A stretch of 64,000 nucleotides of DNA from Maylandia zebra. Lineage: Eukaryota; Chordata; Actinopteri; Cichliformes; Cichlidae. How positions within the stretch are numbered: position 1 is the first letter of the stretch; each line of letters begins with the position of its first letter. Shown here in pieces: positions 40,826-49,300 of the stretch. The notes beneath the pieces were generated by a model. The model was not told the origin of the DNA. It worked only from the letters and a program-made list of their open reading frames with translations, and made no database searches. The stretch covers positions 16,558,840 through 16,622,839 of the forward strand of contig NC_135183.1 of assembly GCF_041146795.1 (NCBI RefSeq), read 5' to 3'. The position numbers were made by a program, and so were the translations under genes.

Positions 40826-41899
40826 GGCACACATCTTATTGCAATACCTGATTGTTCTCTCATTTTAGTTTTAGTAATATTTTAAAATGGTTGTACAAAA
40901 ATGAAAAAACAAAACGGCAGGTGTATTGGCTGCATTTTTATAATATAGTTTAATATAATTTTTATAGATAAATTGTTGTTTATGTTTACAAAATGTACAT
41001 TTTATATTTGCATTTCAAGTTATAAAAATGTACTCAACATGTCTGTGTTTTTTTTACAGTAAAGAAATACTACTAGGATTTTAAGTTCTTTGTGTGATTT
41101 CAGATCAGTAATACTAATGCAGTATGTCAGTGGAAAAAAAAACAAACAACTAAATTCAGATGAGCTGAAAAAAAGAATGATACCAAACAAGGCAAGGGGA
41201 AAAAAATAAAATGAAACAATCTGAGGGTGAAATACAAATGTAAACTCAAAAGGAGTCAAAAATGGCCGTTTGTATTTCAGACCTCAGTGGGTGAATCCAA
41301 CAAATCATGAAAAATTAGGTTTAAATTTTCATGACAGTGCAGATTTCTGACATTGTGTGTAATTTAAGCATCTAACAATGTGATTGTTTTCTAACAAAAA
41401 ACAGTGTGAAACTTAAGTTAGACTTGTGTTTGTAAATGAACCGCCCCATGTTGTGTAGCTTTCTGGATTTTATACTTATTGGGCTACATATTTATTTATT
41501 ATACAGGCTATACAGCACATAACATCAAAACTCACATGTTTTATGTAACTAAAGTGTGTAATTATGTGGGCTACAGACAATAATTAAGTTATAGACTATA
41601 TTTATATGAAAAACGTGTATACTTACTGCATTTGATTTTAACCATACGTAACCACCTGCATATGTGTTTGAGAAAAAACAAACAAAAAAAAAAAAAAGGC
41701 TTTGATTTTGCCACCCCATTTGATTTCTTTGCCACCCTAAGAAAATTTCTCTAGATCCGCCCCTGTTCCTGTGGTCTCATTTCTCAAGAAAACAAAACTC
41801 ATCTGACAATCAGCTGGTTGCTGACGTCACAGTGACGTCTGGCAGCAGGTGTCAGCTTGTTTCCTGTCAGCTTTAGAGACAACACCCACCACCGACAAT

Positions 41900-41932
<33 letters not shown>

Positions 41933-42454
41933 AAGAATAATGATGAAGATGGTAATAAGGATGATGTGTGGATGATAAAGATGATGAAGATAAGGATGTC
42001 TCTGTTGCGGCGGAAACTTTTGTTTCTGTTTCATTTCCTTAACTTTCGTTCAGCCTCTGTGTGTGTGAGAAAGAGAGAGAGAGACACATACGCACGCATG
42101 CACACACACACACACACACCTGCCCTTGCCGAACTTGCAGGTTCCGTAGATGTAGAATCTGCAAAGGTGCAGTTGGTCACAGTCTGCGCACGGCTCCCCG
42201 AGCCGGTGGCTCACGCACACGCGCAGTGACGTCTGCGCCAGCACCGTGCAGTCCTCGGGGCGTAGCCAGCCATCCGTCTCCGGCCCACGGACCAGCAGGA
42301 AGCGGGGATGCCCATAGACCAGCTTGCAGAGGAGCTCCTCGGAGACACGACAGAGTCGCCGCAGCTCCTCGTATAGCTGCGGGAGCCGCAGAGCTCCTCC
42401 GGCGGCGCACAGCAGCCTAGTGGCCTCAAAGATCACTCGGTCGCACCCAGACAT
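28022..42454 (-). CDS. zc3hav1: Zinc-finger antiviral protein (ZAP), CCCH and WWE domains, no PARP domain; complete, 8 exons
   Basis: Exons 42120-42454, 32031-32166, 30219-30483, 29703-29774, 28932-29058, 28689-28857, 28462-28582 and 28022-28137 join in frame to 446 residues, from ATG at 42454 to TGA at 28022-28024. Residues 1-75 form the N-terminal helical part. CCCH fingers follow at about 80-98 (CVSHRLGEPCADCDQLH), 98-120 (LCRFYIYGTCKFG with KPCRSSH), about 158-185 and about 185-205 (LCQHFVQGDCIFGKKC with KRLH). A fifth CCCH spans exons 4-5 (EICLHFFRNRCKF with CLQVHFHLP). Two WWE modules follow (KWEVLDGSTWTELQNME; KWLWYYKGDHGNWVEYGE). In mammals the four N-terminal fingers bind CpG-rich viral RNA and recruit decay factors, and the finger-WWE-WWE module binds poly(ADP-ribose). 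The catalytically inactive PARP domain of long mammalian ZAP is absent, and so is most of the long linker between the fingers and the WWE part. Intron 1 is about 10 kb and full of transposons. Confidence 0.93.
30698..31661. mobile_element. Non-autonomous DNA transposon (hAT-like ends), intron 2 of zc3hav1
   Basis: The left end AAGGGTTGTCAAACTTACAG with GCCCGTGAG and the right end GTGGCCCGCTGTGTAAAATG with ACCCCCCTG are imperfect inverted repeats. They resemble the CAGGGGTGTCAAACT ends of fish hAT-type elements. Inside lies a second repeat motif starting CTGGACTGGCCATCGGGCAT (30750). No transposase frame is present. Ends are approximate and no clean target duplication was found. Confidence 0.45.
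31752..31769 (-). promoter_or_regulatory. Candidate interferon-stimulated response element, zc3hav1 intron 2
   Basis: The minus strand reads AAGAAACTGAAACTGAAA, three GAAA cores at six-base spacing, matching the IRF consensus GAAANNGAAA twice. It lies about 260 bases downstream of exon 2. The neighbourhood is T-rich and low in complexity, so chance is possible. Confidence 0.4.
32210..32275. repeat. Degenerate (CAAT/CAGT)n tetranucleotide tract
   Basis: Successive CAATCAAC, CAATCAGT, CATCAGTCAATC and AGACAGATAGATA steps just upstream of zc3hav1 exon 2 on its own strand. Confidence 0.75.
32685..33300 (+). pseudogene. Gypsy gag remnant with two CCHC zinc knuckles
   Basis: A capsid-like part (YALIRNLLSP, HFHPKPSETVQRWKF, SVGDYVAELRKLAQD) ends in a stop at 32919-32921. 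The frame resumes one base over with LRDRLICGI. Two knuckles of the form C-x2-C-x4-H-x4-C follow (CYRCGGLNHVAKDC and CHNCGKVEHIKRVC), and a stop lies right after the second. Nucleic-acid-binding nucleocapsid role by family. Confidence 0.85.
33301..34320 (+). pseudogene. Gypsy protease and N-terminal reverse transcriptase remnant
   Basis: An aspartic-protease core (FEVDTGCGYTIMS) sits at about 33495-33533. A break in the A-run near 33545 is followed by the protease tail (VEGAGTSLMGRGW). The reverse transcriptase then begins (CFYKPRSVPFAMKKKVEQEL, WAAPIVPTLKPD, RICGDYKLTVN). Another one-base shift near 34190 precedes the FTYTRLPFGV region in a third frame, which runs into the hAT insertion at 34329. 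Confidence 0.85.
34329..35771. mobile_element. hAT-type non-autonomous element inserted in the Gypsy reverse transcriptase
   Basis: 1443 bases bounded by inverted ends TAGGGCTGGGCCATAT and, read from the right, TAGAGCAGGGCGATATGG. The 8-base sequence GTTGCAAG stands on both sides (34321-34328 and 35772-35779), the target duplication size of hAT elements. Removing the insert and one duplicate makes the flanking reverse-transcriptase frame continuous. No hAT transposase is present. A stretch at about 35250-35420 looks like part of a pogo/Tigger-type element: it reads as ARDF-like helix-turn-helix code followed by a GTGCCTTATAATCCCGTGC-type tail. Confidence 0.88.
35772..36372 (+). pseudogene. 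Gypsy reverse transcriptase C-terminal half and RNase H start
   Basis: The catalytic VAVYLDDIILTG motif is followed by FLGHRVDKTGLHPVPAKVKA, connection-domain residues and LILSCDASPYGVGAVL, the RNase H start with its first Asp. The frame ends at a stop about 36370 after an A-run one base too long. The rest of RNase H continues in the next frame from about 36380. Confidence 0.88.
36380..38017 (+). CDS. Gypsy RNase H end and integrase, open over 545 codons
   Basis: Starts in the RNase H/tether region (FMIITDHKPLISLF; NNSNADGLSRLP). An H2C2 zinc module follows (HQSHPGMSRMKGLARSYMWW ending in CSTC), then an integrase core with the D-D-E residues (IHIDYAGPF, VVSDNAQCF, SNGLAERAV), and a C-terminal part with GPVSYLVML near a GPY/F-like module. 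The tail is basic and ends LRRSQRTKRPPEHLR. It is the only long intact piece of the element. It lacks its own translation start because it was once part of Pol. Confidence 0.85.
   Translation: MAVIFGVQYFHTYLYGRKFMIITDHKPLISLFHELKAIPQMASQRIMRWAVLLRAYEYIIKYREGKNNSNADGLSRLPLPENLPKEVAAEDQVLMVDQDQEGVMTSEQLQRWTTKDPILSRVREYALRGWPTTQHPNFQPYRQRQQELSVQDGCVLWGARVVIPERCRRPLLEQLHQSHPGMSRMKGLARSYMWWPHMENDIEDKVRSCSTCQEHRHRPQEAPLHPWEWPEKPWRRIHIDYAGPFLGKVFLVIVDAHSKWLDVYPVPSATAAATIDCLRNCFSTHGLPEMVVSDNAQCFVRAQTKEFMAKNGITHVTSAPYHPASNGLAERAVQTFKELMKKSTGDTLATKLNRALFSYRITPQSTTGKSLAELMMGRKLRCTLDLIHPDLKQKVTAKQDSQRLYHDRHAKERMFVIGDTVYTRNYGRGPKWIPGLIQEMTGPVSYLVMLGNGTVVRRHVDQLFARLEPCLAAGMPEGHPGEPPKAAPNISAETGDEDERHMEVQVTPVVKPHMESSDSLESPATGLRRSQRTKRPPEHLRDFVP
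38192..38340 (+). repeat. 3' LTR of the Gypsy element
   Basis: Starts TGTTATGTTGTGGCAGGG just after a polypurine tract, ends GGATATCACA, 149 bases, with AATAAA at 38279-38284 followed about 55 bases later by the end. The short length fits several fish Gypsy families. Confidence 0.8.
38468..39080. repeat. Two LINE 3'-tail fragments (antisense) and an (AT)n microsatellite
   Basis: 38468-38560 (AAAGTAAACTTTATTGTCAT followed by CTCCGCTACATACAGG) and 38968-39075 (AATCAGAATCAGAATACTTT followed by ATTAATCCCTAAGGAAATTA) are recognisable antisense tails of fish LINEs. Between them lies (AT)n at 38585-38621. Strand assignment is from memory of the families. Confidence 0.55.
39212..39252. repeat. (GT)n microsatellite
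   Basis: Alternating GT run of about 20 units in zc3hav1 intron 1; a second GT/poly-G tract lies at 39537-39565. Confidence 0.95.
39283..39450. repeat. Second copy of the AAATGGCCTG-type dispersed repeat
   Basis: Shares AAATGGTAAATGGCCTG, CTAGTCCCTAAGGACCCCAA and GCTACATTGTAGCCACAGC with the copy at 16456-16600, with scattered changes and an extra ACACACATTC step. Confidence 0.75.
39890..39916. repeat. Poly-A tract
   Basis: Twenty-seven consecutive A residues. A comparable poly-T tract lies at 40790-40822. Both are probably tails of retroposed sequences in zc3hav1 intron 1. Confidence 0.9.
40123..40488 (+). repeat. Possible solo LTR
   Basis: A 366-base segment starts TGTTATAAG and ends CTCGTAACA, so TG...CA with a five-base inverted end (TGTTA/TAACA). 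It contains a TATA-like GGCTATAAGAG (about 40314-40324) and an ATTAAA about 80 bases later (40397), the order expected in an LTR. No matching flanking duplication was found, so this remains tentative. Confidence 0.4.
41690..41765. repeat. DNA-transposon terminus (reads CAGGGGCGGATCTAG from the right)
   Basis: The last 15 bases, 41751-41765, are the inverse complement of CAGGGGCGGATCTAG. CAGGGGCGGGTCTAG occurs at 31477-31491. GCCACCC motifs inside this end (41720-41738) also occur at about 32400-32442. Confidence 0.5.
41900..41936. repeat. (CAA)n microsatellite
   Basis: ACAACAACAAC repeated about eleven times in zc3hav1 intron 1 near exon 1. Confidence 0.95.
42023..42038 (-). promoter_or_regulatory. 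Candidate IRF/interferon response element, start of zc3hav1 intron 1
   Basis: The minus strand reads GGAAATGAAACAGAAA, then C. It contains GAAACAGAAA, a fit to GAAANNGAAA, preceded by GAAATGAAA. GAACGAAAGTT lies directly upstream (42041-42051). The cluster sits about 80 bases downstream of the exon 1 donor, a position typical of 5' regulatory elements in interferon-induced genes. Confidence 0.4.
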
Positions 42455-43062
42455 GCTCTCTGCTCGGCGTCCAGACTCCGACTGAGGACGGGGGAGGCGG
42501 ACCGACAAGCATGTGACAGCCGGGCTTCCGCTCTCAGTGACGTTTAATCGCGGAGCCTCATCAGTTTGTCACTGCCACAATAATAAATACAGGCGAGCAC
42601 CATATAACACAACCGGAAATAAAGTAAAATACATGTCAGTCACATTAATAAACAAACTGCAAACCCAAGTGTCTGCCTCTCTCTCCGGAGCAGGTGAGTC
42701 CTGGTTCGAGCACAGCTCTGGTCCTTCATCACTGGATCATCACTTACATTTATGAGCGCCAGTAAACGCGTCACTCAGTGTTTCACTGAAAGAGTTCATA
42801 AAGCTTACATGCAGGATTTATTTCACCATGTCATCATCCAGTTGTCTGTGCAGCAGTGTACGGCGTGTCTGTGCAGACGTGTTTACACTGCTCGCTCCGT
42901 CAAAGGACCACCACGAGAGACGTCGTTACTTCAGTCTGAGCTCGTGGTTGTCGTGAACGTTTAGCTTTGTCTAATTTGTGTGCAAGCGCCATGAACCATA
43001 AATTGAAACTCTTCATAAAATGACTGTCACGGTCCATTTTACTGTGTTACCGGTGACAACAC
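42455..43062. promoter_or_regulatory. 5' flank of zc3hav1
   Basis: Immediately upstream of the zc3hav1 ATG the sequence is moderately CpG-rich to about 42550 (GGACGGGGGAGGCGGACCG) and then ordinary. No TATA box or further exon was recognised before the Harbinger element at 43066. Confidence 0.4.
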
Positions 43063-43278
43063 CTGGGCCCTATTTCAGGAAGCCGGTTTAGAAAACTCAG
43101 AGTTAAAAATGATACGCAGGGTTGAGTAACCCCGAACTGTCCAACTCGGAATATTCGGTTTCAGAAAGGCTGATAACAATTAGTTCAATCAACGCGGAGT
43201 TGCTTTAACCCCAAATTAAGCGCGCGCACGAGGATACATAAAGCCCTGATTAGTGGAGCGCAGATTAAGCGAGTCACC

Positions 43279-43984
43279 ATGGAGACGGAGGGAAAGAAGG
43301 CGCGGTCAATGTATTTTACAGCGCTTGAGGCCGAAATTCTGATGGCAGTATATGCAGATAACATGCAAATTTTGCGGGAAAAAAGTAACACAGCCTCAGC
43401 TGCAAAAGAAAGAGAGCATGCATGGCAAAACATAGCCGACAGAGTCAATGCGTGAGTGTTAATTTAAACATTGATCTAGGGATTTCTCACCCATTTAACA
43501 CGTTATTTTATTATATTTTATTTTTTATTTCATACATTTTATTTTGTGATGTGATGTGAACGCAGGTGCAACCCAACAGGCCCCAAACGTTCCTGGCAGC
43601 AAGTAAAAATGAAATATAAAAATATAGTCCAAACAGGTAAGGTGTAATTGTATTATGAGCCATAGTGCTTGGTCTGTTTGTCCGATGTAAATCAATTGCA
43701 GTTAGAGGCTACATTAATTTTCTTTCTGTAAGCACTTATTGAAATTATCTGAGCACATTACAAGTACATATTTGCTTAGTCTGTATGCTCATATGCGACC
43801 CGTTATAGCCACTAGAAAAAAAGTGGAGGCCCGAAAAACAGGTGGGGGTCCTCCACCACCACCACCACTCACAGAGGCTGAGCAGTTGGCTTCCACATTT
43901 GTGATAATGTTGGCAGCATCACATATGATCTTCACAGTGCAGAGAACACAAATTAGCATCCATTACTATAATGAAATTTGTTAG
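43279..43984 (+). CDS. Harbinger-encoded Myb/SANT-like (NAIF1-type) DNA-binding protein, C-terminally altered
   Basis: Exons 43279-43451, 43566-43636 and 43809-43984, phases consistent. Exon 1 gives the helix-rich MADF/Myb-like start (ALEAEILMAVYADNMQILRE; REHAWQNIADRVNA), exon 2 CNPTGPKRSWQQVKMKYKNI, and exon 3 KKVEARKTGGGPPPPPPLTE. After TEAEQL the sequence no longer resembles the family, marking the internal deletion joint. In this superfamily the Myb-like partner is needed for nuclear import of the transposase and for binding the transposon ends. Confidence 0.78.
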
Positions 43985-44011
43985 TTTGAAATGCTACAGG
44001 GAACTATGTAC

Positions 44012-44633
44012 CTGCACATTAATGCTGTGGAAAGACTTCCTGTTCACATAGTCTCCTTCATTTACTGAAGGAGCAATGATTGGAATGTGAGTGCCATCTC
44101 TACAGCCAATCACGCCTGGGAACCGTGGGAATAAATGTAACATTTAAGTAGCAGTTCAAGTATCACCACATCATGAATTAAGTTTCGTTCATCCTGCTAC
44201 CTGCAATTTTGTGGAATCCCTCGTTGATAAATCTTGTGGGTCTATGACCGGGGAACACCACAAACGAGTACAGGAGACGTTTCAGTGCAACTGTAACATT
44301 CCTGACTGCCCGACAGACGGTAGCCTTGGAAACGTGCTCAGCGTCACCAATATTATACAGAAAGCTCCCGTTTGCAAAAAACCGAAGTGCAATACAAATA
44401 ATATGTAGAGAACTGGGACAATGTCCGCGATGTGTCACATGAGCAATATTAGTCCTGAGGATGTTATTCAAATAAATTATAGATTGTGCTGAAAAACGGT
44501 AACGTTCACACAGGAAATCATCAGGAAATGATAAAATGTCCAAACGCGCTCTAATCACTCTCTCCCGGCGGAGAGCTCTGCGGAGAATTTGGGCTTCAAC
44601 ATCTACTGGCTCTTCAAGGAAGGAGCAAGCCAT
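44012..44633 (-). pseudogene. HARBI1-like transposase, truncated after the first catalytic Asp
   Basis: Exon 44201-44633 (ATG at 44633, MACSFLEEPVD) and exon 44012-44115 join in phase. The N-terminal helical domain contains FPDDFLCERYRFS and LRFFANGSFLYNIGDAEHVS, followed by the start of the DDE nuclease ([20 protein letters not shown], first catalytic Asp in CRDGTH). Everything after HSINVQ, including the second Asp and the Glu, is missing. The protein cannot catalyse transposition. Confidence 0.85.
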
Positions 44634-44862
44634 GTCTGACACTTCCTACTGTCAGGTTTCCGACAAAGAGGCGGAGAAGGTCAGGGTTAGTTGAAGTAAA
44701 CCTGCTAGGGGGCAGGTTAGCTTCACGGAGTGTGTTGTCATAATAACTCACTCAGAATTAATCTAAACTCGCTTTGTGAAACCGAAAACCCAGAGTTTTC
44801 GTTAACTCAGGGTATACTTACTCAGAGTTTGCACTAAACCGGCTTCCTGAAACAGGGCCCTG

Positions 44863-45403
44863 ATGCTCCACTCAGACCTCGGACTTGATGTCATGCTATC
44901 GTTTCTGAATGGTGGGATATTCAGAGGCTTTTGTGTCAGTCAGCAGCGTCACGCACAAAAACCTGCTGTTTCAAACGGCCCCACGCCGTGATGTGGCTGC
45001 TGCAGCAACACACAAAAACAGCTGCGCACTCTACTCACCTCCAGCACCATCAGCGGGACTGCGCTCTCTTTGATTTTATGCCTGTTCCATCCAGTGACGC
45101 GTGCACACGCAAAGCCAGCTCCAGCTACAATTTCTGGTAGAAGCTCCTCCCACTGACGCTGACATCAGCAGTACCAGTCTTCTAATGCAAGTGGATCCGA
45201 ACTGAAATCCTCAGTGGAAAAGGGACAACACAGACACTGGAGGACTCACCTGTCTCCCACCTGTTGTCACACTGAATGCTGCAGATTGACAGTGGAGGGA
45301 GGGGTCTCGTACAGGTGTGTGCAATCACACAGGTCAGGCTGATGAAGGTGAAGCTCAGCAGCGTGAAGCCTGTAAGTCTTCTGAGGGTGAACGTGAGACA
45401 GAC
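44863..45403. other. Short intergenic gap between the Harbinger element and the protease gene
   Basis: About 540 bases in which no further gene or repeat was recognised. It should hold the promoter and 5' UTR of the tandem serine protease; no TATA box was picked out. Confidence 0.5.
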
Positions 45404-46231
45404 ATGCTGCTGCTGGTCGTCTGTGTTCTGTCGGTCTACACAGGTGAGACAAGTCTCCCCCCCACCACACACACACACACACTGCTGGTTTGTGTTTGTG
45501 CAGCCTGATCAGTCACCTGCTAGTAGGACTATTTTTGGATGCAGAGTTTACAACTATTACACCTGAGGGTGTCCTCGAGTGTCCTGAAGACACAGCGACT
45601 CCAAAACCGTTTTAAATGGTTTTTATGTTTGCTGTGCGTTACAGCTGTTAATATTTTGTTTGCAGCTGGAGGTTCGACACAGATCCAGAATCAGCGGAAC
45701 CCCACTGTAAATGGAACTGCGCAGGAAAGCTCGCTGTTCTCCGCACGCTTCGGCTTCACAGGTGATCCACGCGTTAACGAGTCCGAGGTTTTTACGTTAC
45801 ACGTGGGAACCCGGTGATTATGGAGTGCCAGGACTGCCATAATGAATTAATTAAATACACCATTAAATAATTAATTAAATGTGTGAATAATTAAACTGTG
45901 AAATACATGAATATTTAATTAAATGTGTCAATAATTAATGTGTCAATTAATAAATTAAACGTGTCAATTAATGTGTCAATAATTAATTAATTAAATATGT
46001 CAATAATTAATTAAATGTGTCAATAATTAATTAAATGTGTCAATGATTAATCAATTACATGTGTCATAACTATTTATTTAATTAATTAATTCCAATTTTA
46101 ATTAATTATTGCCACATTTAATTATTTAATGGTGTATTTAATTAATTCATTATGGCAGTCCTGGCGCTCCATGGGTGATATGAAAGATGCTCAGTAAAAT
46201 GAGAAATAAAATGACCTCATGAAAAGAAAAG

Positions 46232-46308
<77 letters not shown>

Positions 46309-49300
46309 ACAAGTTTCTTTTACAAATATTTTTATTTTGTTATCGTTATAGGCTTGTAATAGTATTAAAATGGAAATATTTTAGTTTTTGAAGAGGAAGA
46401 ATCATACGCATATGATTTAAACATTTTTTAAATGCTTTTTTAAAGATAATTTAGAAATGTTACTTTAAAGTATGTAAGTTTGTATTAAAACAGTAAAATC
46501 CTGTGAAACCCTGCCAGATCTTCACTGACAAATAAAAATGTTTCATGTTTTTAAATTGGTGCTGAAAATATTTTAACTCTTTATATGTTGTACCATGCTG
46601 CCTGTGCTTTTATTTTGAAGTTTCTCCTTAAACCCGTTGGCTTATTTATGTATTTATGGTCATTTTTCTGTAACATTGGCGGTTGAACAGTTTTTATCTG
46701 AAATAATTAGCTGAGCTCTCTTCTGACCTCTGCCCTCAGACCTCGCCGGGGTGCGCTCCTTCATGCTGGAGCAGGAGCTGGAAACCCGAATCATCGGGGG
46801 TCAGGAGGCCTGGGCTCACTCGTGGCCCTGGCAGGTTTCCCTGCAGCTCGCCTCCATGCCAGCCTGCGGGGGTGCTATCGTCAGCCCGCTGTGGGTCATC
46901 TCTGCTGCCCACTGCTTCGTAAGGTCAGAGGTCACGTTTGTTTTGTCGCAGCCTCTGCAGTTGGCTTTTTTTTTTCTTTTTTCTTTTTTTTTTTGTAAAT
47001 AGTTTAGAATAGTTTGAGATGTTCAGAGAGGGTTCCAGTGTTAGACCTGGTCAGATGGTAGCAGTAGTACATGTAATACATTTAGAGCGTTTTTGGCTCA
47101 GAACAACCTTCTCTGACACCAGGACAGATCCAGGATCAGGTTTATCACCTCTGTGTTTGACGTGGTAATCTGCAGCACAGGGGTGCTACAGGGCACGGTT
47201 CTCTCACCCTTCCTGTTTAGCCTGTATACTTCGGACTTCTGTTATAATTTGGACCATTGCCACCAACAGAATTTCTCAGATGATACAGCCATCAACGGAT
47301 GCATATCATACAGGAATGATCAGGAATAGATGAGGGTCATCACTGACTTTGTTGGCTGGTATGAGACCAACGCACTCCAAATCAACGCCAGCAAGACAAA
47401 GGAGATGGTCATAGACTTCAGGAGGAAGTAAACCCCTACAAACACTGGTTAACATCCAAGGAGAAGACACTGAGATTGTGGACTTTTACAAGTACCTGGT
47501 TGTTCACCTCAGCAATAAACTGGCCTGGACTAAAAATACAAATGTCCTGTATAAGCAGGGCCAGAGTCAACGCCACCTGCTGAGGAGACTGAGGTCCTTC
47601 GGAGTCTGCAGGACTCTGTTAAGGACATTCTATGACACTGTGGTAGCATCTGCCTTTTTCTATGCAGTGGCCTGCTGGGGAGCGGATGCATGGACAGGAG
47701 CAGGACTGACAAACTGGTGTGGAGGTCTTATTCTGTGCTGGGATGTCCTCTGGAGCCAGTGGGCAAGAGGAGGATCTTAGTAAAGCTGACATTCATCATG
47801 AACAACCAACATCTCCCTCTACATGAGTCTGTGAGTGTGCTGAGCAGCTCCTTTAGTCAGAGACTGAAACACCCTCGCTGCAGGAAGGAGCGCTTTCGCA
47901 GATCATTCATCCCAACAGCAGTTTGACTCTATAACTCCTCAATCACAATGTCATGAGTCACTGGACATTGTGGACATCTACGGTCACAACTCATGCATAA
48001 TGTACCTTTATATGTATGGACATGTGCAGGTGTATGTGTATGTATACATATGTATATTTAGTGTGTACTTGTCTATACTCATAGATATCTATTACTTAGT
48101 AATAGATATGGTAGAATAGTGAAATTTATGTCTTGCATATTTCCACAACCCTCTATCCATAATCACATACTGTGTGTGCCGTTATAGTGTATTATTTTAC
48201 TTATTTTGTATTTAATGTGTTTTATTTGTATTTTTTGTGTTTTTCTTCTGATATCTGTACCTGAGCTGAGGAAATGCACAAATTTCCCTGCTGTGGGATC
48301 AATACAGTCTTATCTTATATCTTATCTTACTGAGTACACATCAAACTAAGTCAGCAACTTTATTTATATGGTATAATAGTAACAGTCACCCCGAGGTGTT
48401 TTATGTTGGAATGTAAAGACTGTACAATAATACATCAGTACTAAGTATTATGTCATGACTTGTGTTACAGGCATAATAAAGTATCCTTGTGGATGGTTCT
48501 TGCTGGAAAACATGACCTGGATAAAGCTGAGGAGCCTCAGGAGCAGGTCAGGCACTGAACTGTAAACTCTGTTTGTCATCAAAAACGTCAGCTGAAGGCT
48601 GATCAGTCGAGCAGCATTGCAGACAGCAGTGACTCTGTGTCCAGGGTTTAGAACAAAACTTAAAATGTGGGTCATACCATCATGTGCTAACACACTGCAC
48701 AAGGATTTTTGTCACTTTGCAAAAACAGCAGTAATAACCTAAGACATTGACTGCATAGCTTATGATGTTTTAAGGAGGAATAATAATATGATTGCTTTTC
48801 ATTGTCATTTATTGTTGGGTTGCTGAGGAGCCTCGGTCTGTGGATATCTGGGTGGGATCGGAGTTAGGCTCCAGGCTGTGTTCTCTTGGTTCTTTGTCTG
48901 TGCTACCTCCAAGGAACCAATCGTCCTGATGTGAAATGAGAAAATGTTCCCATCTCTCTGCTTAGCTGGTGGGAGTCTCCATGATCTTCATTCATCACAG
49001 CTACAACACTGAGTCTAAAGAGAGCGACATTGCTCTGGTGAAGCTGGAGAAACCACTGGAGTTCAACCACTTCGTCAGACCCATCGACATCTGGATGACG
49101 CCGCTGCCTCTGCTCATGAAATGCACCATCACTGGCTGGGGCTCCACCCGAGAGAGTGAGTAAATGTTTGCTGTACACAGGAAGCTGGGGTTCTTCAGGT
49201 GTGATCTGAGCCTTTGTGTTCTTTCTCCATCACCAGATGGCCCTCGAGTCAACAGACTGCAGGAAGTGAATGTGACCATCCTGCCCTCGGATACCTGCAA

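Larger units (their letters stand above)
43066..44859. mobile_element. PIF/Harbinger transposon, internally deleted, with CTG target duplications
   Basis: The terminal inverted repeat GGCCCTATTTCAGGAAGCCG at the left matches GGCCCTGTTTCAGGAAGCCG read from the right. CTG is duplicated at 43063-43065 and 44860-44862, as expected for PIF/Harbinger (3-base CWG targets). The element carries the two genes typical of the superfamily in convergent orientation: a Myb/SANT-like DNA-binding protein (plus) and a HARBI1-like transposase (minus). It is 1794 bases long, shorter than an autonomous copy. Confidence 0.93.

Noticed and set aside
42061..42420. 119-codon plus-strand frame over zc3hav1 exon 1
   Set aside because: Antisense to an exon with a recognised zinc-finger start and correct splice donor.
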